Shown: positions 1 through 10,974 of the stretch, one piece after another | Position numbering within the stretch: the first letter of the stretch is position 1 | Layout of the letters: the number at the start of each line of letters is the position of its first letter | Assembly: GCF_024139115.2 (NCBI RefSeq) | Contig: NC_085139.1 | Coordinates: 137,509,121-137,573,120 of the forward strand | Direction of reading: 5' to 3' | Source of the DNA: Armigeres subalbatus | Taxonomy: Eukaryota > Arthropoda > Insecta > Diptera > Culicidae | Length of the DNA: 64,000 bases | The notes under the pieces: model-generated | Told to the model about the DNA's origin: nothing | The model's input: the letters and a program-made list of their open reading frames with translations, nothing else | The model's database searches: none | Program-made: the position numbers and the translations under genes

Positions 1-265
1 TATCGTTTCAAAAAGTCAGACGTCTCACTACTCACTTCGCGCTTCTCATTTTTTATAGCGAGAAGTGAGAAATGAGAAGTGAGGAGACGTATCATTTCTC
101 ACTCCTAATTTCTAACTTCTCACTGTGAAAAGTGAGTAGTGCGAAGTGGGTAGTGAAACGTCTCACTACTCACTTCACGCTTTTCACTTTTTACAGTGAT
201 AAGTGAGAAATGAGGAATGAGAATTTAGACGTCTCTTGTCACTCCTAATTTCTCACTTTTCAAAT
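1..265. repeat. GAGAAGTGAG-type palindromic repeat array
   Basis: Alternating GAGAAGTGAG / CTCACTTCTC words separated by AGACGTCTC-like spacers, so both strands carry the same words and the tract can fold on itself. The array runs off the left edge of the window. The same array recurs at 59970-60185, and a one-strand purine-rich relative lies at 19115-19440. No coding potential is seen. Probably the end of a dispersed repeat; the family is not recognised. Confidence 0.8.
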
Positions 266-592
266 GAACTATTCGGTCAAATATCCTATACGGCCAAATG
301 TCTTATTTGGCCAAAATTTGGACATTTAATGTCCTATTCAGTCAAATGACACTCTCGGCCAAATTACTCTTTCGATCAAACGACCCTTTCGACCAAACGA
401 CTTTTTCGGCAAAACGACCCTTTCGGCCAATTTACCCTTTCGGCCAAATGACTCTTTCGGCCAAATGACCCTTTCGGCCAAATGACCCTTTCGGCCAAAT
501 GACTTTCGGCCAGATGGGTTTCAGCCTAATGGTTTGTTCGGCCTAGTGGCATTCGGCAAAATGGCTTTCGGCCGAATGGGTTTCGACCAAAC
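266..592. repeat. TTCGGCCAAATGAC tandem array
   Basis: About twenty degenerate copies of a 14-15 bp word, consensus near TTTCGGCCAAATGACC, directly follow the GAGAAGTGAG array. The same order of the two arrays is found at 59970-60270, so they travel together as one composite unit. Short open frames here are by-products of the repeat. Confidence 0.85.
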
Positions 593-1513
593 GACCCTTC
601 CCCTATACGTACTGAATAAACTTGGATTTAATGCGTTTATTTTCAATATTTGCTTCCTCAAAGTCGACTCGAATTATCCCACCATTTTTAGGGAATATAC
701 AAAAATGTTTACACTTTGATACATATTTGGACCTGCTCCTGATAAAGTCAATAACAAAATTTCAATCATGAAATCATGTGTTGTTGTTTTTCTTATAATA
801 TGATACACCCATGTCCAGGGAATCAATTTTTCGTCGATGCGCATACAAAACAAACGACAAAAAAAAATTAACGACAAAGCTTTGTTTTTAACGGAGATAA
901 TAATGACAAAGATCCGAAAAATTTTGTCCACGACAAAAAGAAGACAATTTTGTTGCTAACTTTTTATTCCGTTATTTTGCATTCTCTCTAGAGCACATTT
1001 AGGTTTTATGCTATCGAAGTTTCTACGTTCATGGAAATATTTGAGAATCTAACGCTGATTACAAAATAGCCTCATATTCTTGGAAATATCAGAGCATGCA
1101 AGGCAAATGATTCTTGTCATATTGTGCTCAGGTTCTGACAAAGGCTTGTTGCAAGCTGCGTTTGTTAGGCGTTGCTGGAATATTGATTTCCTGCCCGTAT
1201 CCATTAGTGTTAGTGGACCCGGGTTAATTAAACGTAAAGTCGACCAATTTTAAAATCTACTTTTCGTGTCTATTTCATTAAAAATCCGATCATTATTTTA
1301 AGCAGTATCAATGCATGCATACACCTTGAATATGAAGATCATTTCACTACATTACATAAAAACATTTATTTTCGTTACTAGGGGGTTCACCACTGGTCAT
1401 TTAACCCTACTCAGGACTTTTAATCTTTCAATTTAGGAAGTTTTTTTTACTGTGTTGGAAAACAAGGATGAACACCTTCGAAATATCTATAGAGGCAATT
1501 TATGTGTCCTTTT
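593..1513. other. AT-rich intergenic stretch, nothing recognised
   Basis: No coding frame above background, no tandem repeat and no RNA gene is visible. Confidence 0.6.
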
Positions 1514-1901
1514 TGCCTTTCTCGTACAACAAAGTTGTACCGAAAGGCTATCATTTCACTACGAAAACGAACTTTTTATAGAAGCCTCGGAGACCCATAG
1601 TGTTATATACCAATCGACTCAGCTTGACGAGCTGAGCAAATGTCTGTCTGTCCGTGTGTATGTGTGTGTGTATGTGTGTGCGTATGTGTGTGCACAATAG
1701 CTAAGAAAAACATTAGACAACTTTTCATATAGTAATCCTCAACCGATTTTCTCGCAACAAGTTTCATTCGACAAGGGGCAAAGCCTAGTTGATCACTATT
1801 GAATTTGATAACGATCGACCGTTGTGTTATTAAGAAAATGGTACATCTAAACATATTAGCGCCATATAAGGTTGGTGTCTTGGCTAAATGCGAGAAAGGC
1901 A
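1514..1901. mobile_element. 388-bp MITE with TGCCTTTCTCG ends
   Basis: The 11-bp terminal inverted repeats TGCCTTTCTCG (1514-1524) and CGAGAAAGGCA (1891-1901) bound a segment containing a GACGAGCTGAGCAAATG word and a TG-rich microsatellite. From memory this is a common culicine repeat type; that was not checked. The target-site duplication is not clear. Open frames crossing it on either strand are not genes. Confidence 0.65.
1652..1693. repeat. TGTGTATG microsatellite
   Basis: Short run of TG and TATG repeats inside the MITE that spans 1514-1901. Confidence 0.9.
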
Positions 1902-1961
1902 GTATCACTACTCGGTGAATTAAGTTGGGTTTTTTCTCCAAATGCGATTTAGAGAGCGTCA

Positions 1962-2159
1962 TACAGGCCGGCGAAGTATGAGCTTGTTCCAAATCCCAGT
2001 CGGAAAGCGTGTTGTCGATTTCCAAATCTCATGCTTCTCCAGCTTTTCACTGAGACGGTGGTAAACCATCCTCTTCACAAAATTGGAGGTGCATGAGGAG
2101 GTTAACGAAATCGACCGGAGACTAGACGGCTCTCGAACTGGAACTTCTCGGAATGACAA
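1962..2159 (-). pseudogene. Jockey-like non-LTR reverse transcriptase fragment
   Basis: The minus-strand translation contains SSLRSISLTSS followed by VKRMVYHRLSEKLEKHEI. This matches the SYRPISLTS...ERMV..RL...LEKH block at the start of the reverse transcriptase domain of Jockey-type LINEs. Only about 65 residues remain, with no fingers-to-palm continuation and no YxDD motif. A dead fragment. Confidence 0.6.
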
Positions 2160-2575
2160 AAAGCTCTTCCATCAACCGCCCGGAAAAATATGGCCACACT
2201 ACTGAAAAAGGCATGCAACTTCATCATCGGTTACCCTACTTCATTCGATCCGGAAGATATACCGTGGCAAAAGTTAGCAATGCTGCCGACAAAGGTTGGA
2301 TGATAATTGTTCCTGGTGGCTCCGAAGAAATCCTACAATTCTCCGGTGAAAGGACTCTAGTACCAACGGAATTCCAAAAGAAAACCGAACATTCGTCCAC
2401 TAAAATCAATGAAGTAAAGTATTCTCCTAGAGGAACCAGCAGCCTCTTGGAGACTGGACACGATATGCCCCTAAAGTGCTGGATGAATGAAAGCACACCA
2501 TCTCTGATCGCTGAGGGAGTTGACCTTTTCCGAAATCCCCACTGCACTGTACTGCCCATGATCACATATTTGTAA
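2153..2575 (+). other. Unrecognised 140-codon open frame
   Basis: An ATG-started frame ends in a TAA just before an AT-rich tract. The product is hydrophilic, with no signal peptide, membrane segment or repeat, and I recognise no domain. The minus strand is also open over 2236-2565, so openness alone is weak evidence. The frame abuts the LINE fragment and could be remains of another transposon. Not confidently a gene. Confidence 0.2.
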
Positions 2576-3179
2576 CATTTGCATTTTTTTCGATTTTGAG
2601 TTTATCTTATAAATCGTTCCAAAATTGTTGGATCTTTAAGCAGGTCAGATAAAATCAGGAGGTTTGTTCTGAAAAACTTGAAAAAACTAACAAGTTGTTT
2701 TGTAACATTGAGCAAAATGACCGCATAACTGTAACACTGGAGACTTCTGTCGCTTGTATGCATTGTGTATCGAACAAAAATTAACGCAATAAATTCTTAC
2801 TCAAGTATCAAGTAATGTCAATGTTGCTACCGAAGAATTCGAATGGAAAAAGTTTTTATATAATTTTTGGCAATTTTTAGAAATTTATTGAGATTTCCAT
2901 ACTTATGCGTATCACAAACATTATCCATCCATTTCTCCCATGCCTACTTTTGTCGATTGTTACAAATATGCGATCATGGGCAGTGTAGTTTTCCACTGTA
3001 GCGTGATCGGGATATTACCACAAAACGAAGACAAATTCCCAAAACGAGAAGATCCTCGCTGCCCTGTAAGGTGTCGAAGAAGAACTTCCGGAGGACCACT
3101 ATTGCTGCAGAATGTCGGATATTCCTCGCTATCTTGTATACCAATTTATATTTTCCTACTAGGGAACGATCCGAGGAGG
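2576..3179. other. Intergenic, nothing recognised
   Basis: AT-rich, without a convincing frame or repeat. The words GATCATGGGCAGTGTAG near 2975 and CTGCCCATGATCACA near 2555 form a short inverted pair about 400 bp apart, possibly the ends of a small element. Confidence 0.4.
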
Positions 3180-4260
3180 CTGTAGAAACTCGGTTGACTT
3201 TCTGCATCCCAATGGACCACGGAGAGCTGCTGCAGGTGAGGATCTCCAGGTTGGGCAGAGCCCGTTTATGTTCCACCGTAAGCCAACTTTTTCTTCCAGT
3301 GGGAGTGTTGGGGTAGAATACAGACTTGTAAAGCTGTTGTACTCGCCCTCAGAACGTCGAGAGGAAAATGTTGATAGCAGGGTGCCGAGTTCAGATGGGG
3401 AATTCGTTAGCGATGAGGGGAAGGTACTTCCGGAGTGGTCGGTCTTTGCCTTTTGCAATATATCGGAGAGCTGCTGCCACTGCTTGCATTCACTTGAAGG
3501 AATATTTATGGATTGCAGAGACTTCCCGACTAGAAGGTCATATCAAAATTATATCAACCTATGTCATTATGTTATACTAATTTTTTATAACAAAATTTGT
3601 TAGAAACGTGGTGCAGGATGTTGTTAAAATATCTAAATTTCTATCAAAAATCACACTACTGGAGACAAAAAACTATCAAATTTTATCATAAAAATAACAT
3701 ATTTTGTTAGAAATTTATAACAGAATCAGATACAAAATATATTGTTTCTGTGCAGTTGCAAATTTTTACAGTTCGTGAAAAGTCTCCAGATTGTCATCAA
3801 CAATACGAAACTTTTGTTTTTGTCTGAACAAGAATATTTTTCGAGAACATGAAACTAACAACATTACAAATAAGGCAACCTTTGCAAATTATATCAGCGT
3901 TGTGATATATATATGGCTGGAAGACTTTGTTACATCTATTTTAATTGCCTACTGTTGGGCAATTCGGATTTTTTCTAAATCATATTATGATGAAATCCTG
4001 TTACAACATTTGAAAGATAATGGTTACTAAGAACAAAATTGTATCAAAATAAGTTATAAATATCACAATATGTTAATATTGTGTTCAGTTTCTGTTATGC
4101 TCTTCTAGTCGGGTTACCTTCCTAGTCGGGGTCCTCGGAATGCCCAGTGCGCAGAAACTGTTGAGACTTATTCCTTGGGTTGGTCCCCTGGGTGCCCTCA
4201 GATAGCAGCCGAGAGAGGTGGAATTTCAGCCTAAACTCCAAGGAACCGAATCGGGTCGGT
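3180..4260. other. GC-richer segment of unknown identity split by a MITE
   Basis: Sequence at about 3180-3524 and 4114-4260 is clearly less AT-rich than its surroundings and appears to be one segment interrupted by the MITE at 3525-4113. The minus strand is open for 99 codons at 3159-3458, without a recognisable domain. It may be untranslated sequence of a retrotransposon. Confidence 0.35.
3525..4113. mobile_element. 589-bp MITE with CCCGACTAGAAG ends
   Basis: Terminal inverted repeats CCCGACTAGAAG (3525-3536) and CTTCTAGTCGGG (4102-4113) extend imperfectly into TCATA-like sequence. The interior is very AT-rich, with many TTATAACAAAATTTGTTA-like words, and codes for nothing. Flanking TT on both sides could be a 2-bp target duplication. 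No superfamily is assigned. Confidence 0.75.
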
Positions 4261-4386
4261 AGTACGTACAGCAACACTTGATGATCTTTTTGTTGATTGT
4301 ATGCTTGGAATCCACTTTCGCATGACGATTTCCAACGTCATCAATAGGGAAGAAGAAACGCGTCCCACTAACACCGTGTGCTAAAC

Positions 4387-4785
4387 CAAATATAATATAT
4401 TAACAATATAGCTCACTTCATAAATCTCCATATATTAGGCAACGGACAGCATAATCACACCATCTTGCGTCATAAAGGGTAACTAACGCCTGAAAACGAT
4501 AGCCAAGGGGTGCCATAATTGCAAAAATTACACTTAATTTTCAATGTTTGACTATTTGAACATTATTTTTTTTAATTTATTTTCAAACTAAGGTATCAAA
4601 ATGGGATCAAAGGATAATTTCTAGCATATTATTTCGACATGTTATACTGCATATTGCATTCTACTTTTTAACACCCCTCGGAAGGTCTCTTTATTACATT
4701 GCTTGCCCTTTGTGACACCGCGTCGCTACTGTGTTGTCCGTTGGAATCAGCCAGAGTGAACTATATTGTTAATATAGTATATTTG
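4387..4785. mobile_element. 399-bp foldback MITE with 7-bp flanking repeat
   Basis: The ends CAAATATA and TATATTTG belong to inverted repeats of at least 29 bp with two mismatches, extending imperfectly inward through a CAACGGACA word. GCTAAAC occurs directly at 4380-4386 and 4786-4792, which fits a 7-bp target-site duplication. No transposase is present. Superfamily open. Confidence 0.8.
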
Positions 4786-4949
4786 GCTAAACGCTTGCTT
4801 TCTTCGGAGTCCTCCAGAGAAACAGCGGCTTTGTTATTCTAAGGGTGATGAATGAATAGATTCCTTCTTAGTAATCCCTCAAAGCAGTTCCTCTCAACGT
4901 ATTGTGGGGTTAACCAGTTATGACTAGGGTATGCGATAACACATTTTTT

Positions 4950-5110
4950 CCCGACGAAACGAAACGAAACGAAATTAGAAATGCAACTGTTGGATCGGAA
5001 CGAAACGAAATTCAAATTTTCTTCCGAAACATCAAAACGAAACGAAATCCGGGTCCATTTCATTCGAAATTTTACGAAACAAAACGAAACTTGATTTTTT
5101 TTTCCGCGAA
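4950..5110. repeat. ACGAAACGAAA low-complexity repeat
   Basis: Degenerate ACGAAACGAAAT words; a related tract is at 11430-11690. Followed by poly-A rich DNA to about 5170. The frames reading TKRNE-like peptides come from the repeat. Confidence 0.7.
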
Positions 5111-5427
5111 ATTTTTATTTAATAGTTTTTTTAGCATTTTATGCTAAAAACGAATAAAAAAAAAAAAAACGAATAAAAAAATCCGCGGAGGAAATATTTT
5201 TGTTTAATATAATTTTTAGAATCAAGATCGTAGATTTTTTTTCTCTAAAATAAAATGTTGATGCGACAACATTGAAAAATTCGGAAAATTATTAGGATTT
5301 TCAAAACATTCTTCAACAAATTCGAGGAAGTTTTTTATTTTATTTTTTATTTTAATATTTAGCTATTATAACCTTGACCTTTCCGACATCAGTAAAAAAT
5401 ATTTTTTATTAAATGTAAGGGCCTTAG

Positions 5428-6470
5428 AGTAAAATCAGCAGTGATTTAAATCGTTCGGGGCTGCCAGTTGAAATATGAATCTGAAACATTTTCCTAGCAA
5501 CTGTTCTAGATTCATTTTTTATATGAGTCAACTGTCAAAAAAATAAAACTGGTATAACGCTTAGCTCTATTTTCTGCTGATTTGAACCACGAGATTCAAA
5601 TATTTTCCAATTGTTTTGGTGTATGAATGCGTCATCCACTTTGCAATTACGAAGCCTTTCTGGGCCGCAACATATTTATTTCATTGTATTGAAAATTTTG
5701 AAAACATGAATGGAACACTGCTGGGGAAACAAGCGAGTCTGTTCTATTTTGATTGGAACTAGATTGAAACTAGAATAGTGGTCGAAAATTTGGAATGAAA
5801 CTTAATCGCTACTGATTTCACTCTTAGGGCAAAACCAGCAATGCATTTTGTATATGAATCTGAAACATTTATTTACACAGCAGTTGCTCTAGATTCATTT
5901 TTATACCAGTCAACTGTCATAAACTTAAAACTGCCATAACGCTCAGTTCTATTTTCTGCAGATTTGATCCACGAATTAATCACGAGTTTCAAATATGTTG
6001 ATGTATGAATCAGGGGGGAGTAAGCTTGTCATCCACGAACATATCAAGCCTACCTAAGATATATTATCCGGGCCTCGCCGCTTGGGAAAGGCGGGCCACC
6101 CTGGGCCACCTCGCTTGGCAAGTGTAATATTTTCCGAACTGGAATCTTGTAGGATATTGGTTAACCTACACTACTGCCGACTAACGAAAAAAATGTGGGA
6201 TTGTTTATTTACATTTGCTTCATACTACATGCAGAGGAGGCGCGAAGCACCGCATATTAGCCCCCTGGTATGAATGCATCATCTTATCTATGAATCAATC
6301 CACTTTGCAGTTACGGCGCCTTTCATAGCAGCAACATAATTATTTTATTTTATTGGAAATTTTAAAAACATGTGTTGGGGAAACCAGCTATTTTGTTCCA
6401 GATTCAAACTAGAAAAGTGATCGAACATTTGAAATGACACTGAATCACTACTGATTTCATTCTACATAAT
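5428..6470 (+). repeat. Diverged tandem duplication, two copies
   Basis: Copy 1 (about 5428-5822) and copy 2 (about 5826-6470) share collinear words in the same order: CAGCARTGATTT..., ATATGAATCTGAAACATTT, CTAGATTCATTTTTATA, GTCAACTGTCA, CACTTTGCARTTACG and GGGGAAACMAGC. Copy 2 is longer because a 257-bp element is inserted at 6011-6267. Non-coding. Confidence 0.8.
6011..6267. mobile_element. Non-autonomous hAT-type MITE with 8-bp TSD
   Basis: The element begins CAGGGGGG and ends CCCCCTG. The 8-bp word GTATGAAT flanks both sides (6003-6010 and 6268-6275), the duplication length and CAGNG-type end expected of hAT elements. The empty site GTATGAATGC exists in the neighbouring duplicate near 5622. 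A 63-codon open frame running through it is therefore not a gene. Confidence 0.88.
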
Positions 6471-6596
6471 TGTTACCCGAATGGCATAGGGAAAATCTGG
6501 CTTAATTTTACAAAAGGACATAGGTAAGTAACAGGTCACTTTGTATCTATTCACCATTTTCAAAAGTATGCCCCTCGCCATAAACAACGTGAGAAT

Positions 6597-6849
6597 CACT
6601 TGTCATAAGACGAGTTTGTACAATCCCATTTAATTCCACTACTTAATTGTACCTTGACAGATACGTATTTCGACCTCAACAGTAAGGTCGTCTTCAGTGT
6701 CTCGTACTTGACTCGACTCGATGAGAAAGTCGAGTCAAGTACGAGACACTGAAGACGACCTTACTGTTGAGGTCAAAATACGTATCTGTCAAGGTACAAT
6801 TAAGTGGTGGAATTAAATGGGATTGTACAAACTCGTCTTATGACAAGTG
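6597..6849. mobile_element. Near-perfect 121-bp-arm palindrome (foldback element)
   Basis: Arms at 6597-6717 and 6729-6849 are reverse complements with only a couple of mismatches around an 11-bp loop. One arm reads CACTTGTCATAAGACGAG at its outer end and GTACTTGACTCGAC at the centre. A single half copy lies at 10582-10702, so the unit also exists as a monomer and this copy is a head-to-head dimer. Confidence 0.9.
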
Positions 6850-7591
6850 AAGACATTCCACTAAAAAGCTCAAAATAATTTTCTTAACGTGAGAATATTC
6901 ATCATTTAATATCGCTCAATATTTCCAACAGATTTCATATTGATTAGATCTGTTCACCATTTTAAAAAGTATTACAGATTCAAAGTGCCACCCCTCCATT
7001 TCAATTAACATCTTAAATAAAGTCTCCAGGTAAATTTTCGACCAAATTCATGAAGATTCATTGAATCTGTAAAACTTTCCAAAATTGTCTTTTCAACAGA
7101 TCTAAGCAGTTGATTGCAATACAAAACTCGACTTTTTCAAATTTTTTACTAAGGTCTGTTGGAAATAATAATTTTCAAATTAAAAATAATTTTTTTACGT
7201 TGTGAGTTTTTTATGATGGGAGGCATTTATCATCCATCTCTTTTTCCATGGAGTTAGCCTTGGAAGATAAACGAAAATCGTGAAGCTAGATGAAAACCTT
7301 TTTTTGTTTCATGACTTTTTCACAATTTCTTTGATGCGTGGGATGCGCTGACTCTAGCAACACTTTCACGCTATCTGCATATAGGCATTAGCTTACAGTG
7401 GCTAAACGTCCCGGATTATGCGGAACAGTTTACTTGCCTCGCATTTCCTGGTGCCCCGGAAACGTTTCGAATTCCATGATGAATCTGTAAAGCCGTTATT
7501 TCTGCAGCTCAGCAAAATAAAGATCAAATTTCCATAAAAAAATACGGCTGTTTGCTGATTTTAGCAATAAAATGAAAGCTAGGACATGATA
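6850..7591. other. Intergenic, nothing recognised
   Basis: AT-rich, without a coding frame or clear repeat. Confidence 0.5.
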
Positions 7592-7789
7592 CAGGTAAAC
7601 TTCGATATAACGTACATATCGATTTCAAAGTTGTACGTTATATCGAAGCATGTGTAATCATTCGTATTTCACACTACTTAAATGTTGTGCTATCATGTAC
7701 TTTATGGGCGAATTTTTCTCTTTTATATATAAGACTCAGCTAGCAGTGTGAAACAGCTTTTATTATGAACAATTCCTATAAACTTGTTC

Positions 7790-8625
7790 GTTACTAAGAA
7801 TTCGTAAAGGGATTTCCCTAGAAATTCCGAATTGTATTTCCAAACTATTTCCCAAATGAAAATCGAAAGAATTCTCTGTAGGATTTTCCGCTGGTTTTAA
7901 AGAAAAACATTCTAAAGGATTTTTCTCAAATAAAAAATTAAAGAAATTCTGGAAATTCTAAAGAAAATTCCAGAGTAATTTCTAAAGAAATTTCCGAAAG
8001 AGTTACTGAAAAAACTGAGGAATATCCTAAGTAATTTCCTGCAAAAAGTTCTGAAAGATTTGCTGGAGAAAGTTCTGAAGGAATTTAATTTAGAAATTTA
8101 GTTTAGCGTTGAATAGGAATTTCGGAAAGAATTTCTAAAGAAATTTCTTAAGGTATTTGAATCTCCAATAGGGATTTCTGGTGGAATTCCTGGATCAAAA
8201 AAAAAATAAAGGCAACTTCCGAAGAAATTCCTAGGCGAATTTTCAAAACCCTAATAATTTTCGGAAAGAATTTGTTAAGGGACTCCAGAACGAATTTCCA
8301 AAGGAATTTCCGAAGGAATATCCGAAAGAATTACCAAAATATTTTCCGTAGATATTTCTAAATGAGTTTCGGAAGGTATTTCCAGAGAATGTTTAAAAGG
8401 AATTCGTGAACATATTTCAAAATGAATGATTCGAAGAATTTTCAAAAGAATTCCAGAAGGAAGTTTTGAATTCCAAAGGAACTCCTGAGGTAGATTCTGA
8501 AGTAATTCTTAAAATTAATTCTATCAATTTTCGAAGAAATATGTAGCAATGCCCAAAGAAATTCTCGGATAAATCTAAGAATGTCGGAAGTTTCTTCAGG
8601 AGCTCAATTTAAAAATCCTCCAGGA
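7790..8625. repeat. GGAATTTCC degenerate repeat, left block
   Basis: Dozens of degenerate words of the form GAATTTCCGAAAGAATTTC fill this stretch. The block resumes at 9560-9830 after a GC-rich insert. No coding potential. Confidence 0.8.
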
Positions 8626-8639
8626 TTTTGTAATTTTTC

Positions 8640-9530
8640 GGGTAAGTATGCCCAGTGATATGCTGAGACTCCCTGAACCAATGGCCTCAGGGTTGGTGCG
8701 CTCACCTGAAGCAACTCGCGGACAGGAAACTCTCGCAATCAAATGCAGGGAAAGCCACAGAGCTTCACTTTGCGACACTGTATTCACTTCTGTCTTCACT
8801 CTCTCTTAAAGCTAGTTAACCTGTCATTAGAGTCCCTCTTCCTGGCAGCACTGCACCACTCCATTTCTTTCCTTCCATCCTTCTGTGGTCGACGACTCGG
8901 CAGCGAGCAACTCTGTTCGCTGCGGGCTTACCGGTGGTATCGCCGGGGTGGCTTGGGGATCTTCCTCGCTCCTGGTTTCGTTGCAACTCGACCAATAAGA
9001 AGGCCCATCGACTATCGGCGGAAACAATGCCGGATTAAACCGACTACGGAACCAGGGAATGACGGCGGTTCTCGCTGGGGCTTTCAACCCGAAAACAGTG
9101 GGGTTGTCCTCAATGCCTTCTCTTGTTCCACACACTTTCTTCTCTACTCTTCAACTTTGATAACTTTGTAGCTTTGTAACATCCGTTCGCTTGAAAATAC
9201 TTTGGAATAGTGATCGCATCCCAGGGCCATGACCTTTTACAGGTCAGTCTACTTGTCTCATAGTATCGACCCAATTACGCCATCCCTTAATGGCTACTTA
9301 ACTAAGGTGCTTCTGGCCCTCTGGTGTTGGGTTAGAGGACTATGGTGAGTGGTCGGATACGGTCTTATAGGGTGGTGGAGGCTAATCATGCCCTGCTAAA
9401 GTACTGGGAAAACTTACACATAAAGACGAGTTTTACCTGTCATTCACAAACCATTCACGCATTAGACTACATTTTCATGAATTTCTCGGCATCACTCATC
9501 ACATAACATAACCAACACTTACAAATTCGT
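8640..9530. other. GC-rich insertion inside the GGAATTTCC repeat
   Basis: Composition changes abruptly from AT-rich repeat to balanced, CpG-containing unique-looking sequence and back, so a separate insertion is likely. Both strands have frames of 100-142 codons (8743-9171 plus, 8827-9135 minus) with no recognisable domain. An AAAAAAATAATAAT tail near 9540 would fit a retroposed sequence in plus orientation. Identity unknown. Confidence 0.45.
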
Positions 9531-9559
9531 TATTCTAAAAAAATAATAATCCCTGTGAT

Positions 9560-9830
9560 AATTTCCAAAAGTATTGCACAAGGAATTTCCAAAGGAATTC
9601 TTGTAGGAATTTTCGGAGGTCTTAGGAAAGAAATTAGGGGTCGTATACTAATTACGTAAGCACTTTAATTCTTTCATTAATTCAATCAGATTTTTCGTCA
9701 AGAATTTATTCGGAAATTCTTTTTGGAACTCTTTTAGAATTTCCTACAAGAATTCCTCCCCAAAATTCACAAGAAATTATTTAGAGAGCTCCTCCAGAAA
9801 TTTTCTCAAAAAAATCAGTAAAACAGTAAT
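9560..9830. repeat. GGAATTTCC degenerate repeat, right block
   Basis: Continuation of the repeat at 7790-8625 on the other side of the GC-rich insert, with the same GGAATTTC / GAAATTCC words. Confidence 0.7.
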
Positions 9831-10146
9831 TAATGCCTCTAGCTGATAAAATTAGACCCCATACAATAATGTCATCTCAACATGAATGATCATAACAATT
9901 TAGTAAATTATTTTGTAATAACTACCCAAATTAAAATTGTTTTTTTAAGTGTACATTATAACGGGGAAAAATGTACGCTATATCGAGTGACGTTATATCG
10001 AGTGTATGTTATATCGGGGGTATGTTATATCGAAGATTACCTGTATAACAATTCAATTGAGACTGCCTTGTTACTATTCAGTCGGTAGCTCTGAAGAGGT
10101 GATCGCCAGTGTAACCTAATTAATTTGACACAGAATCTTCCAAATA

Positions 10147-10260
10147 CAGGTCGGACTCGATTATCCGGAGTATCGATTTTATTTTCACTCCGGATAATCA
10201 AATCCTCCGGATAATAGAATCATCATAAAAAAAATTAAATCTGCAATTATAAAATAACCT
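10147..10260. mobile_element. Solo transposon end, CAGGTCGGACTCGATTATCC
   Basis: The sequence after a TA is a pogo/Tigger-style end, followed by inverted CTCCGGATAATC / GATTATCCGGAG words. No matching far end was found; a CCTG-TA at 10314-10319 matches for only five bases. Probably a truncated copy. Confidence 0.5.
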
Positions 10261-10364
10261 ATGTTTTATTTTACTTGCAGTGGTGTAGTCAAAAATTATT
10301 TAGAAAAAAAAAACCTGTATAATCCAACTGCGGCATCGGTGACTTTCTGGTGTATTATGGACAT

Positions 10365-10460
10365 TTTTTTGCCATAACTTTTGAGTCCGTAATCCGATCC
10401 AGCCAACTTTCAATATGAAATGATTAGACAGGATTTCCATTTGAATGCATCTTGTTGGTT
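10365..10460 (+). repeat. Diverged dispersed repeat (GCCATAACTTTTGA type)
   Basis: Shares the order GCCATAACTT, ATAGTCCGATCC-like, CAATTTTCAATAG-like and GAATGCAACTTGTTG-like words with 18505-18625 and 24055-24350. Non-coding. Confidence 0.5.
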
Positions 10461-10581
10461 GAGAATACGTGCAAAAAAAATGGGGACTATTTACGCGCTT
10501 TTTTTACAAAAAATAGTATTTTGGCCATTTTATGCCAACAACTTGAACGCAGACCTTTACGATTATTGCTAAATATTAATT

Positions 10582-10702
10582 CACTTGTCATAAGACGAGT
10601 TTGTACAATCCCATTGGAATTCCACCACTTAATTGTATCTTGACAGATACGTATTCAACCTCAACAGTAAGGCCGTCTTCAGTGTCTTGTACTTGACTCG
10701 AC
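10582..10702 (+). mobile_element. Monomer (half) of the 6597-6849 palindrome
   Basis: One arm only, from CACTTGTCATAAGACGAG to ACTTGACTCGAC, with scattered substitutions relative to the palindrome. Confidence 0.85.
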
Positions 10703-10974
10703 GATATTATTTGTTAATTGTTAAAAACAGCAGCACGTCTGGAGCATTCTTAAATCTGCAAATATCTAACAATCTACTGAATCAGGAAAACTTCTGAAAC
10801 GTCACCATCTCCATTTCATTGCTTTCAAACAATGATTGTTCAAACTGGATACTTTCAAAAGCCAACGGAAAATGGACAATACTCAGTAGTCCAGTGAGGA
10901 TTATTTTGCTTATCGAAGAGTTTCCACAACTAGAAGAGCACAAATCAAACAAGTGCCTCATAATGCATTACATA

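Larger units (their letters stand above)
7592..10043. mobile_element. 2.45-kb element with pogo/Tigger-like ends, no transposase
   Basis: The left end CAGGTAAACTTCGATATAAC and the right end (reverse complement CAGGTAATCTTCGATATAAC) match at nearly every position and are flanked by TA on both sides (7590-7591, 10044-10045), as in Tc1/mariner-pogo insertions. Near the left end the motif is repeated in inverse as GTACGTTATATCGAA. Near the right end about four direct ACGTTATATCGAG words form subterminal repeats. The interior is GGAATTTCC-type repeat plus a GC-rich insert, so the element can only have been mobilised in trans. Confidence 0.75.

Noticed and set aside
8743..9171. 142-codon open frame in the GC-rich insert
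   Set aside because: The opposite strand is open over the same stretch (8827-9135), neither has a recognisable domain, and the region is an insert in repeat DNA.
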